Program-made: the position numbers and the translations under genes | Shown: one piece after another, positions 18,478 to 26,196 of the stretch | How the letters are laid out: each line of letters starts with the position of its first letter | How positions within the stretch are numbered: the first letter of the stretch is position 1 | Source: Chryseosolibacter histidinae | GTDB lineage: Bacteria; Bacteroidota; Bacteroidia; Cytophagales; Cyclobacteriaceae | NCBI RefSeq assembly: GCF_018598225.1 | Contig: NZ_JAHESF010000009.1 | Span: 1 to 64,000 of the forward strand | Reading direction: 5' to 3' | DNA length: 64,000 nt | Notes under the pieces: model-generated | Databases searched by the model: none | Told to the model about the DNA's origin: nothing | Seen by the model: only the letters and a program-made list of their open reading frames with translations

Positions 18478-19291
18478 GTACGCATGGAAGCCCGCAAAGG
18501 AGTACAAGGAGATCCTCTTCCACAAGTTTGAAGGTATTGCCCGTATCAGCATCAACCGCCCGCACGTTCACAACGCCTTCACGCCACTGACCGTGAAAGA
18601 GATGATCGATGCGGTAAGCATTTGCCGTGAAGACTCCGATGTTCGTGTCATCATCCTCACGGGTGAAGGTGGCAAAGCTTTCTGCAGTGGTGGTGACCAG
18701 AGCGTGCGGGGCCATGGCGGCTACGTTGGCGAAGACACCGTGCCCAGGCTCAACGTACTGGACCTGCAACGTATGATCAGGTCTATTTCCAAACCGGTGA
18801 TCGCTGCCGTTGCGGGGTGGGCTATTGGCGGAGGCCATGTGCTGCACGTGGTATGCGACTTAACCATCGCCGCAGAAAATGCGCGCTTCGGGCAAACCGG
18901 TCCGAAGGTGGGCAGCTTCGACGGCGGATTCGGTGCTTCTTACCTGGCGCGGATCGTGGGCCAGAAGAAAGCACGCGAGATCTGGTACCTGTGCGATCAG
19001 TATGACGCGAAAGAAGCGCTCGAGATGGGGCTGGTGAACAAGGTGGTTCCGCTGGAGATGCTGGAGGAAACCTATGTGGCCTGGGCGAAGAAGATCATTC
19101 ACAAGAGTCCATTGGCGATCCGTATGCTCAAAGCGAGCTTCAACGCAGAGCTCGATGGCCAGGCTGGCATCCAGGAGCTCGCAGGTAATGCAACATTGCT
19201 TTATTATCTGAGTGAAGAAGCTAAAGAAGGTAAAAATGCTTTTTTGGAAAAACGCGATCCGGACTGGTCGAAGTATCCCAAATTTCCTTAA
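18467..19291 (+). CDS. menB: 1,4-dihydroxy-2-naphthoyl-CoA synthase MenB
   Basis: MenB closes the naphthoate ring of o-succinylbenzoyl-CoA. The 274-residue crotonase-fold protein has the oxyanion-hole segment [37 protein letters not shown], and the MenB signature [20 protein letters not shown], containing the conserved Asp and Ser. The C-terminus [16 protein letters not shown] is typical. It overlaps the menD end by 11 bases, so the genes are tightly coupled. Confidence 0.96.
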   Translation: MSYKYAWKPAKEYKEILFHKFEGIARISINRPHVHNAFTPLTVKEMIDAVSICREDSDVRVIILTGEGGKAFCSGGDQSVRGHGGYVGEDTVPRLNVLDLQRMIRSISKPVIAAVAGWAIGGGHVLHVVCDLTIAAENARFGQTGPKVGSFDGGFGASYLARIVGQKKAREIWYLCDQYDAKEALEMGLVNKVVPLEMLEETYVAWAKKIIHKSPLAIRMLKASFNAELDGQAGIQELAGNATLLYYLSEEAKEGKNAFLEKRDPDWSKYPKFP

Positions 19292-19802
19292 GACCCGCTA
19301 CCGGGTTCTCCCGGTTTTGTGTATCTTTTTGACGGCAGCATTCTTCCTGCGCGATACGGGTGCTGCCGCACAGGTTATGCATTCTTCTTACAGAACTTAT
19401 GTATTCCGGCTCAAGCCGCATGAAGACCTGAAGCGGTCCATCATGCAGTTCGCCAAAGAGCACAACATCAAGGCGGGCATCGTGCTCACCTGCGTGGGCA
19501 GCCTGGAGCAGGTAAACCTTCGCTTTGCCAACCAGGACAACGGCGCAAAAAAGAACGGGCACTTCGAGATCGTTTCGCTCACCGGAACTTTCTCAGACAC
19601 GGCCTGTCATCTTCACACCTCCGTTGCTGACAGCACCGGTCATACGTTCGGCGGCCACCTGCTGGATGAGAACCTCGTATACACCACTGCCGAGATCGCC
19701 ATCGCCGAGCTTGAAGAGCTTTTCTTCGACAGGGTGAACGATGCCACGTACGGATACCAGGAGCTTCTGATCAGGCGAAAAAATGAACCACGCAAGCCAT
19801 GA
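19236..19802 (+). CDS. DUF296/PPC domain protein with probable signal peptide
   Basis: The PPC (DUF296) domain covers about the last 140 residues: [39 protein letters not shown] and [20 protein letters not shown], the last with conserved histidines. In plants PPC domains accompany AT-hook DNA binding; bacterial members are trimers of unknown role. Upstream of the domain is a hydrophobic stretch ([14 protein letters not shown], then GAAAQ) that looks like a signal peptide, which would make this one exported. The start is uncertain: ATG 19236 follows a purine-rich AAGAAGG and overlaps menB by 56 bases. TTG 19317 or ATG 19377 are alternatives, the last without the hydrophobic segment. Its stop overlaps the menE ATG by 4 bases, so it is part of the men operon. 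Confidence 0.75.
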   Translation: MLFWKNAIRTGRSIPNFLKTRYRVLPVLCIFLTAAFFLRDTGAAAQVMHSSYRTYVFRLKPHEDLKRSIMQFAKEHNIKAGIVLTCVGSLEQVNLRFANQDNGAKKNGHFEIVSLTGTFSDTACHLHTSVADSTGHTFGGHLLDENLVYTTAEIAIAELEELFFDRVNDATYGYQELLIRRKNEPRKP

Positions 19803-20908
19803 GCTATCCCTACGCTTCCATCTGGATCAATGGCCGTACCGTGTTGCTCGACATGATCGTGCAGGACCAGGTGAAGTCACAGTCGACCTTTGAAGAAAGT
19901 ACCTTCACTTTCATGCGCGAGTGGCTCTCCGGCGAGGAGACTTTCACTGCGCAGACCAGTGGCTCTACCGGCGAACCCAAGGTCATTACTTTTACACGCG
20001 AGCAGATGATGGCCAGTGCCAGGCTCACGGCACAGGCGCTCTCGCTCAGGCCTTCTTATCAGGCGCTGGTTTGTATCGACACAAGATACATCGGAGGGAA
20101 GATGATGCTGGCAAGAAGCTTCGTTACCGGAATGAAGATCCTGGCGGTGGATCCATGCGCCTGTCCTTTACAAAAAATTCCTGTCGACACTTGTGTAAAT
20201 TTTGCCGCATTTGTACCCTATCAGGTGCAATCGATGCTTGTGTCAAAACATCCACATTTCCTGAACAACCCTGATGTTGCCATCATCGGCGGGGCACCCC
20301 TGGATGAACAGACGATTGGCCAACTACAGGGACTGCTTTGTAGATGTTATGCTACGTACGGTATGACGGAGACGCTGTCTCACATCGCCTTACGCGCCTT
20401 GAACGGTGCCGTACGTGATGAACAATTCCACACGTTGCCCGGAATTTCCCTGCATAAGGATGAGCGTGGGTGCCTGGTGGCGGAAGTTCCTTTCCTTAAA
20501 GAAAGAGTCGTTACAAACGATTTAGTAGAGATCACCGGCCATGACAGGTTCCAGTGGCTGGGCCGGTGGGATAACGTGATCAACAGCGGCGGTGTAAAAG
20601 TGATCCCTGAAAAAGTTGAAGCGGCATTAGAAAAAATTTTCTCTGAAGCGGGTATTACAAGCCGCTTCTTCGTTCACGGTATACCAGACAAAACTTTCGG
20701 AAACAAAGTCGTGCTCGTCGTTGAAGCGGCCGGCCATACGCAGGGGTTATTGGAAAAAATCTTCCCCGAAATACTCGCCCGCATTCCTGCCTATGAGCGA
20801 CCACGTGAAGTGTTGATCACGGAGAACTTCAGCGCTACGGGAAGCGGCAAGATCAATCGTGGTAACACCTTGAAAAACATACACTCTTCTTTCACCATCC
20901 GGAAGTAA
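19799..20908 (+). CDS. menE: o-Succinylbenzoate-CoA ligase MenE (short AMP-binding enzyme)
   Basis: MenE adenylates o-succinylbenzoate and forms its CoA thioester. At 369 residues the protein is shorter than the usual 450 or more, as in other Bacteroidota. The AMP-binding P-loop TSGSTGEPKVITFT (about 57-70), YATYGMTETLSHIAL, the hinge-region GRWDNVINSGGVKV and the C-terminal lysine motif GSGKINRG are all present. The ATGA overlap with the DUF296 gene and its place in the cluster support the function. It is the last gene of the men operon visible here. Confidence 0.9.
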   Translation: MSYPYASIWINGRTVLLDMIVQDQVKSQSTFEESTFTFMREWLSGEETFTAQTSGSTGEPKVITFTREQMMASARLTAQALSLRPSYQALVCIDTRYIGGKMMLARSFVTGMKILAVDPCACPLQKIPVDTCVNFAAFVPYQVQSMLVSKHPHFLNNPDVAIIGGAPLDEQTIGQLQGLLCRCYATYGMTETLSHIALRALNGAVRDEQFHTLPGISLHKDERGCLVAEVPFLKERVVTNDLVEITGHDRFQWLGRWDNVINSGGVKVIPEKVEAALEKIFSEAGITSRFFVHGIPDKTFGNKVVLVVEAAGHTQGLLEKIFPEILARIPAYERPREVLITENFSATGSGKINRGNTLKNIHSSFTIRK

Positions 20909-21023
20909 TCCCTTTTTTAACTAAGGTACAGTGTGAAGCAGGCATGGAATAAGCGACCTGTTGGCATCACAATTTATAGCTGTCGGAGTGTGTAGTTGGA
21001 AATAATTTTACAAAAAGGGAAAC

Positions 21024-21410
21024 ATGAATAAAGTATTAGTGATTGAAGATGACGCTCCGTTGTGCTGGCTGTTGGAAAGGATTCTGCGTGGCAAGTATGA
21101 GGTCATCATCATGAACAATGGATTAGAAGCCTGGTCATGGCTTTCGGATGGTAACCGTGTGGATCTCATCATTTCAGATGTGAAGATGCCATCGCTAGAT
21201 GGAATAGAGCTGCTAGAAAATTTGAGCAACAGTGGTTTATTCAGGAGCATACCGGTGATCATGCTTTCGGGGTTCGAAGACTCCAAAGACCAATGCATCG
21301 CCCTCGGCGCTTTCGCGTACCTCGTTAAACCATTTGAGCCTCAAAAATTTCTGGCGGAGGTAAACCGTGCCATAGCGCACCATAATCAGAACGTACTTAT
21401 ATCTCACTGA
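21024..21410 (+). CDS. Single-domain response regulator (CheY-like)
   Basis: The 128 residues are a lone receiver domain: acidic pocket VIEDD (8-10), phospho-acceptor Asp52 in LIISDVKMP, Ser82 in MLSGFE and Lys102 in LVKPF. It has no output domain. It stands 24 bases before the priming sugar transferase, at the head of the exopolysaccharide cluster, so it probably relays a histidine-kinase signal to polysaccharide synthesis by protein contact. No kinase gene is in the window. Confidence 0.92.
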   Translation: MNKVLVIEDDAPLCWLLERILRGKYEVIIMNNGLEAWSWLSDGNRVDLIISDVKMPSLDGIELLENLSNSGLFRSIPVIMLSGFEDSKDQCIALGAFAYLVKPFEPQKFLAEVNRAIAHHNQNVLISH

Positions 21411-21434
21411 TAACTTTCATTTTTATTAACGCAT

Positions 21435-22529
21435 ATGGAATTAGTGTTACAAGCGCCGGGCATCAGCCTTGAGCAGCCGAGGCGAAAGACCGTTACTTTT
21501 ACAAAACATATCCTTCGCATCGACAATCACCAACGCGGGTTTGATCATACCTATCTTCAGGAAAACATATACTTTTCAACTGTTACCGTAAAGGAAGCCA
21601 TTGACGCCGTGCAGGGCGAGGGCAACATCGACGCCATCCTGATCCATCCCGAAAGCGTCAATGCGGACTTTGCCACCCTGAAAAGTATTGCAGCAAAAAA
21701 GACAGTACCGGTGATGCTGTACACACCGGCGTTCGAGAGCATGGCAAAAAATACGGCCATCAGCATCAGCGCCGACGACTATCACTACGGCGCCATCAAC
21801 AGCGCCTTTCTGAAACGGGTCGAGTTCATTAAAAAAGTAAAGTCATACAAGAATCAACGCGGCAACAAACCGTATGTGGCCCACAGCATTGACCTGGTTC
21901 CGCAGATCAAGCTCTGGTCGCTGAAGCGGGCGTTCGACATCCTTGTATCGGCCACCGCCCTCCTGTTGTTACTGCCGGTTTGTGTGCTGATAGCACTCAT
22001 CATCAAGCTGGAGTCGAAAGGTCCTATCTTCTATATCTCCAAACGCGCCGGCACGGGTTACAAGATCTTCAACTTCTACAAGTTCAGGTCTATGCGTACC
22101 GGTTCCGACGCCGAACTGCAGAAGCTTGCGCACCTCAACCAGTATAACGGCACCAAGAATGGCAGCGTGTTCTTCAAGATCAAAGACGACCCGCGCATTA
22201 CACCGTTCGGTGCATTCATCCGCAAAACGAGCCTCGATGAGATCCCTCAGCTTCTCAATGTGCTGTTCGGCGATATGTCGCTGGTAGGCAACCGCCCTCT
22301 TCCGTTGTACGAAGCAGAGAAGCTCACCAAAGACCAGATCGCGTGGAGATTCCTGGCACCCGCAGGCATTACCGGTCTGTGGCAGATCACCAAACGCGGC
22401 AAAGACAACATGTCGGAAGACGAGCGCATTGCCCTCGATATGGAGTACGCCATGAAAAACTCCTTCTGGCTCGACATGAAAATATTGTTCTCTACCATCC
22501 CTGCCCTGTTGCAAAAAGAAAAAGTGTAA
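21435..22529 (+). CDS. Polysaccharide-priming sugar transferase with N-terminal pseudo-receiver domain
   Basis: The C-terminal half (about 165-364) is a bacterial sugar transferase (polyprenyl-phosphate hexose-1-phosphate transferase). It has one membrane segment (DILVSATALLLLLPVCVLIA) and the motifs NFYKFRSMRTGSDAE, DPRITPFGAFIRKTSLDEIP, GDMSLVGNRPLPLYE and PAGITGLWQITKRG. It should load the first sugar phosphate onto undecaprenyl phosphate at the inner membrane. The first ~150 residues look like a receiver fold without the acceptor Asp: the strand AILIHPESV stands where IISDVKMP would be, and VPVMLYTP where the Ser/Thr strand would be. This half may bind or mimic the upstream response regulator. 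Usual initiating enzymes have either no such domain or a four-helix membrane domain. Confidence 0.9.
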   Translation: MELVLQAPGISLEQPRRKTVTFTKHILRIDNHQRGFDHTYLQENIYFSTVTVKEAIDAVQGEGNIDAILIHPESVNADFATLKSIAAKKTVPVMLYTPAFESMAKNTAISISADDYHYGAINSAFLKRVEFIKKVKSYKNQRGNKPYVAHSIDLVPQIKLWSLKRAFDILVSATALLLLLPVCVLIALIIKLESKGPIFYISKRAGTGYKIFNFYKFRSMRTGSDAELQKLAHLNQYNGTKNGSVFFKIKDDPRITPFGAFIRKTSLDEIPQLLNVLFGDMSLVGNRPLPLYEAEKLTKDQIAWRFLAPAGITGLWQITKRGKDNMSEDERIALDMEYAMKNSFWLDMKILFSTIPALLQKEKV

Positions 22530-22540
22530 AAAGTGAAAAG

Positions 22541-22583
22541 TCCGGAGTGCCGTGTTCTCTGAAACGGACACGGCATCATCCGG
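22541..22583 (+). terminator. Stem-loop between priming transferase and GT2 gene
   Basis: A 10-bp stem TGCCGTGTTC / GGACACGGCA (one G-U pair) with an 8-base loop is closed by an outer CCGGA/TCCGG pair. No clean T-run follows (gtctctta), so it may attenuate transcription or stabilise the upstream mRNA end rather than stop all transcription. Confidence 0.45.
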
Positions 22584-22603
22584 TCTCTTAATACGATACT
22601 TCC

Positions 22604-23797
22604 ATGTATTTACCAGAACTGATCCTGCTCATCTATTTCTCGTACGTTTCACTGTATTCATTCATCCTCAGTGTGGGTGGCGTGTTTTACAAAGTCCGGC
22701 ATGCGCCTGAAGATCCCTTTAAACGGAAGATGGCCGTGCTGATACCGGCATACAAAGAAGACGGTGTGATCGTGGATGTTGCCAGGCAGGCGCTGCGGCA
22801 GCACTACCCTGCCAACCGCTTCGATGTAGTGGTGATCGCCGATTCATTAAAACCTGCCACCATCATCGCGCTGCGCTCGCTGCCCATCACCGTGATCGAA
22901 GTATCGTTCGAGAAGAGCACAAAAGTAAAAGCGCTGAACAAGGCTATGGCCGTGATCGGTGACCATTACGACTGTGCCGTGGTGCTCGATGCCGACAACA
23001 TCATGGAGCGGAGCTTTCTTACCAGGATGAACGATCTCTTCGGACTGGGGTACCGCGCCATACAAGGAAAACGCGATCCCAAGAACGAAAACAACTCCAT
23101 GGCATTGCTCGACGGCCTGAGCGAGACCATCAATAATTTCATTTACAGGCAGGGTACTGTTGGCCTGGGCATGTCTGCTTCCCTGAACGGTTCAGGTATG
23201 ATCTTCGACTACGCCCTTTACAAAAGCATTATGGCGGAGATGGACTCCATCGGCGGCTTTGACCGTGAGCTCGAGCTGAAGCTCATCGAAAAAGGGATCA
23301 AGGTATACTTTGCTAAAGACGCCGTGGTATTCGACGAAAAAGTTGCCAGCACCGAAGTTTTCGAGCGGCAGCGCAAGCGTTGGATCTCCAGCCAGTTCTT
23401 CTATCTTAAAAAATATTTTGCACCGGGGTTCGCCAGTCTTTCCAAAGGCGACCTGAGCTTCTTTAACAGCGCCGTGCTGCGCAACATCCAGCTGCCGCGT
23501 TTGCTCAACCTCGGGCTACTCACGTTCATTACGGCCGTGAGCTTTGTGCTGGCTCATCACCTGGTGTTCAGTCCGTTCCTATGGCTCGCCTTGCTGGGAC
23601 TGAACCTGCTGGCGATGATCCTGGCCATTCCCAAGAAATTCTATTCCATCAGGCTGCTGAAGTCTGTGCTGCTGATACCGACCATCTTTGTTAAAATGTT
23701 CATGCTGTTGTTCAAGCTGAAAGACGCGAACAAAACTTTTATTCATACCCCGCATGGACCCATCGAAGCTCAACCCAGTAACGCCGAAAAATTATGA
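22604..23797 (+). CDS. Membrane glycosyltransferase family 2 (processive type)
   Basis: The 397 residues have an N-terminal membrane helix (about 4-26), a GT-A domain (about 40-270) and a membrane bundle (about 300-375). The order is that of hyaluronan- and cellulose-synthase-like enzymes. Motifs are VLIPAYKED, VVLDADNIM (DxD-like, metal and nucleotide), GFDRELELKL (acceptor Asp region) and QRKRW (QxxRW). The QxxRW motif suggests a polymerising or membrane-coupled transferase. Its stop overlaps the next gene by 4 bases. Confidence 0.9.
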   Translation: MYLPELILLIYFSYVSLYSFILSVGGVFYKVRHAPEDPFKRKMAVLIPAYKEDGVIVDVARQALRQHYPANRFDVVVIADSLKPATIIALRSLPITVIEVSFEKSTKVKALNKAMAVIGDHYDCAVVLDADNIMERSFLTRMNDLFGLGYRAIQGKRDPKNENNSMALLDGLSETINNFIYRQGTVGLGMSASLNGSGMIFDYALYKSIMAEMDSIGGFDRELELKLIEKGIKVYFAKDAVVFDEKVASTEVFERQRKRWISSQFFYLKKYFAPGFASLSKGDLSFFNSAVLRNIQLPRLLNLGLLTFITAVSFVLAHHLVFSPFLWLALLGLNLLAMILAIPKKFYSIRLLKSVLLIPTIFVKMFMLLFKLKDANKTFIHTPHGPIEAQPSNAEKL

Positions 23798-24708
23798 GTG
23801 CACAGCCTTCCCGTGTATCGGTCATTACCATCAATTACAATCAAGCAAACGTTACCGGTGCTCTTCTCGAATCGTTGCGGAAGGTTACCTACCCTGACGT
23901 TGAAGTGATCGTGGTCGACAATTTTTCTGTTGAAGACCCGACCGAATACATTACGAAGCATTTTCCCGAAGTAAAATTCATCCGGAGCGACAAGAACCTG
24001 GGCTTCGCTGGCGGAAACAACCTTGGCATTGAAGCCGCTACCGGCGAGTACCTGCTTTTTCTCAATAACGATACAGAGGTGGATCCGGGATTCCTGGAGC
24101 CGCTGGTGGAGCTGTTCAAGACGCATCCCGATGCCGGCGCTGCGTCGTCCAAGATCCTTTATTATAATTCAGGCGGCGTGATCCAGTACGCGGGCAGCAC
24201 CTGCGTGAATCCGTTTACCGGCAGGAACAAGCGGGTGGGCTTCATGGAAAAAGACCAGGGCCAGCATGATACGCTCAGGCAGACAGACCTTGCTCACGGC
24301 GCCGCCATGATGGTGCCCCGCAAGGTGATCGAAAAGGCAGGCATGATGCCCGACTTCTTCTTTCTCTACTACGAAGAGATCGACTGGTGTGAGAGCATCA
24401 AAAAAGCGGGATACAAAATATACTTTGTGCCGGGCTCCAGGGTCTATCACAAAGAATCGATGTCGGTAGGCAAGAACTCGACGATCAAAACCTACTACAT
24501 GACCCGTAACCGGCTGCTGTTCATGCGCAGGCATACCTCGGGCATGAAAAAGATCTTCTGGATGATATTCTTCCTGCTGGTCTCACTGCCGAAAAATACG
24601 CTAACCTATCTGCTCCAGCGCGATGCCGAACACGGAAGAGCGTTCTGGAAAGGGCTGATGTGGAACCTTACGCATCAGGCCAACGGCCAAAAAGTGAAAT
24701 ACCCTTAA
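23794..24708 (+). CDS. Glycosyltransferase family 2, rhamnosyltransferase-like
   Basis: The 304 residues form a soluble GT-A domain with VITINYNQANVTGALLESL, VIVVDNFS, the donor-binding LFLNNDTEVDPGF (NND-D) and FFLYYEEIDWCE (the conserved ExDW acceptor motif of WbbL-type rhamnosyltransferases). A basic, membrane-contacting helix ends the protein (about 250-275, MKKIFWMIFFLLVSLP). The donor is inferred, not shown. It is co-translated with the previous GT2. Confidence 0.88.
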   Translation: MSAQPSRVSVITINYNQANVTGALLESLRKVTYPDVEVIVVDNFSVEDPTEYITKHFPEVKFIRSDKNLGFAGGNNLGIEAATGEYLLFLNNDTEVDPGFLEPLVELFKTHPDAGAASSKILYYNSGGVIQYAGSTCVNPFTGRNKRVGFMEKDQGQHDTLRQTDLAHGAAMMVPRKVIEKAGMMPDFFFLYYEEIDWCESIKKAGYKIYFVPGSRVYHKESMSVGKNSTIKTYYMTRNRLLFMRRHTSGMKKIFWMIFFLLVSLPKNTLTYLLQRDAEHGRAFWKGLMWNLTHQANGQKVKYP

Positions 24709-24721
24709 TCCCTCTCTAAAT

Positions 24722-25939
24722 ATGAAAATTGGTATTGAAGTACAGCGGCTGTTTCGAAAGAAAAAATACGGGATAGAAACGTCATCCCTCGCGCTGCTTA
24801 AAAAACTCCAGTCTCTTCACCACGACACCGAGTTTGTTGTGTTTGTAAAAGACGATGTTGACCGTGATTGCTTTTCGGAGTCGGCAAACTTTAAGATCAA
24901 AAAAGTAGCCGGAAAATTCTTTGTGGATTTCGAGCAGTTCTTTTTACCCCTGGCGGCCAGGCGCGAAAAGGTAGACCTGCTGCATTGCACCGGAAATACG
25001 ACGCCGTATTTTTCACCGGTGCCTGTGGTGCAGACGCTGCACGATATCATTTTTATGGACCCGATTCCCAATAAAGACAGCCTGTACCAGCGCCTGGGAA
25101 ATCAGTACCGCAGAAAAGTTGTGCCACTGGTATCGCCCCACAGCAGGGCTATCATCACCGTCTCTCATTATGAAAAACAACGCATCGTGAGCCGGCTGGG
25201 CATCGATGAAAAGAAAATCGAAGTGGTGTACAACGGCATCAACGAAGACCACTTTTATCCCTCCACCGATGACAAGATCCTGGCGCAGGTACGTCACAGG
25301 TACGGGCTGCCGGAGAACTTCATTCTGTTTCTCGGCAATCCTTCCAGGCGAAAAAATCCGATGGGTGTGATCGAAGCTTATGTCATGTATGCTTCGAAGG
25401 TAGCGAACCCGTTGCCACTGGTGACACCCGGGCTCACCCAAAAATTCATCGCGCACGTGCTGAAAAACCTGAATGCGGAATATGATCCGAAACGGTTTAT
25501 CACACCCGGATATATCCGCGACGAAGACCTGCCATTTATTTACGGGCTCAGCAAGCTCTTCCTGTTCCCATCCTTATCAGAAGGTTTCGGTATGCCGGTG
25601 ATAGAAGCCATGGCGTGTGGCACCCCGGTGATCACGTCAAAGATCTCGTGTATGCCTGAGATCGCCGGCGATGCTGCCTTGCTGGTTGACCCGCTGAGCG
25701 CTCCCTCTATAGCAGATGGCCTGCTGCGCATGCTGGGCAACGCGGACTACCGCGAAAGAAAGATCCGCGATGGATTGGCCAACGCCAAACGATTCAGCTG
25801 GGATACCGCGGCGGAAAGAGTGCTCTCCATTTATGAAAGTGTGCTGTATCCCTCCAAAAGCGCAAGACCGGCAACGTCCTCCCCACTGGTAAAAAAAATA
25901 CCAGAACCTAATTTTTATTTCTTTAATAAACCGAGATAG
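24722..25939 (+). CDS. Glycosyltransferase family 4 (GT-B)
   Basis: The 405-residue GT-B protein has MKIGIEVQRLFRKKKYGIET, a Gly-Ile segment of the acceptor domain, VVQTLHDIIFMDPIP and IITVSHYEKQRI. The donor-site motifs are FILFLGNPSRRKNP and SEGFGMPVIEAMACGTPVIT (E-x7-E), the last typical of mannosyl- or glucosyltransferases. It starts 13 bases after the GT2 stop, so it belongs to the same transcript. The specific sugar is not readable. Confidence 0.88.
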   Translation: MKIGIEVQRLFRKKKYGIETSSLALLKKLQSLHHDTEFVVFVKDDVDRDCFSESANFKIKKVAGKFFVDFEQFFLPLAARREKVDLLHCTGNTTPYFSPVPVVQTLHDIIFMDPIPNKDSLYQRLGNQYRRKVVPLVSPHSRAIITVSHYEKQRIVSRLGIDEKKIEVVYNGINEDHFYPSTDDKILAQVRHRYGLPENFILFLGNPSRRKNPMGVIEAYVMYASKVANPLPLVTPGLTQKFIAHVLKNLNAEYDPKRFITPGYIRDEDLPFIYGLSKLFLFPSLSEGFGMPVIEAMACGTPVITSKISCMPEIAGDAALLVDPLSAPSIADGLLRMLGNADYRERKIRDGLANAKRFSWDTAAERVLSIYESVLYPSKSARPATSSPLVKKIPEPNFYFFNKPR

Positions 25940-25943
25940 TAGA

Positions 25944-26078
25944 GTCCACGGTCGACAGTCCACCGTCCACGGCAGCGCTGCGTTAGTGAAACACTGATCA
26001 TTTTTTTCTGTTCATTCGAATTTTGGCAGTGATATTTACGCAACACTACTGTGGACTGTGGACCGTGGACTGTGGACT
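25944..26078. repeat. Heptad-repeat island (gtccacg type), inverted arms
   Basis: Four gtccacg-type units (25944-25971) face four gtggact-type units (26051-26078), each spaced by exactly 7 bases, around a 79-base centre that has no gene. The island lies between the GT4 gene and the T9SS esterase. The remaining 118 bases up to 26196 are AT-rich and may hold the esterase promoter; no clear motif was found. Confidence 0.75.
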
Positions 26079-26196
26079 ATCAATCAAGCGTTTAGCACAC
26101 GGTTTAAGAGCAAGCAACAGGCATAAGTTTTTACATCGTAGCGCGACTCAAATAGTTAACGACAAACATTTTACAATGCTAAAATTTTAACACACC

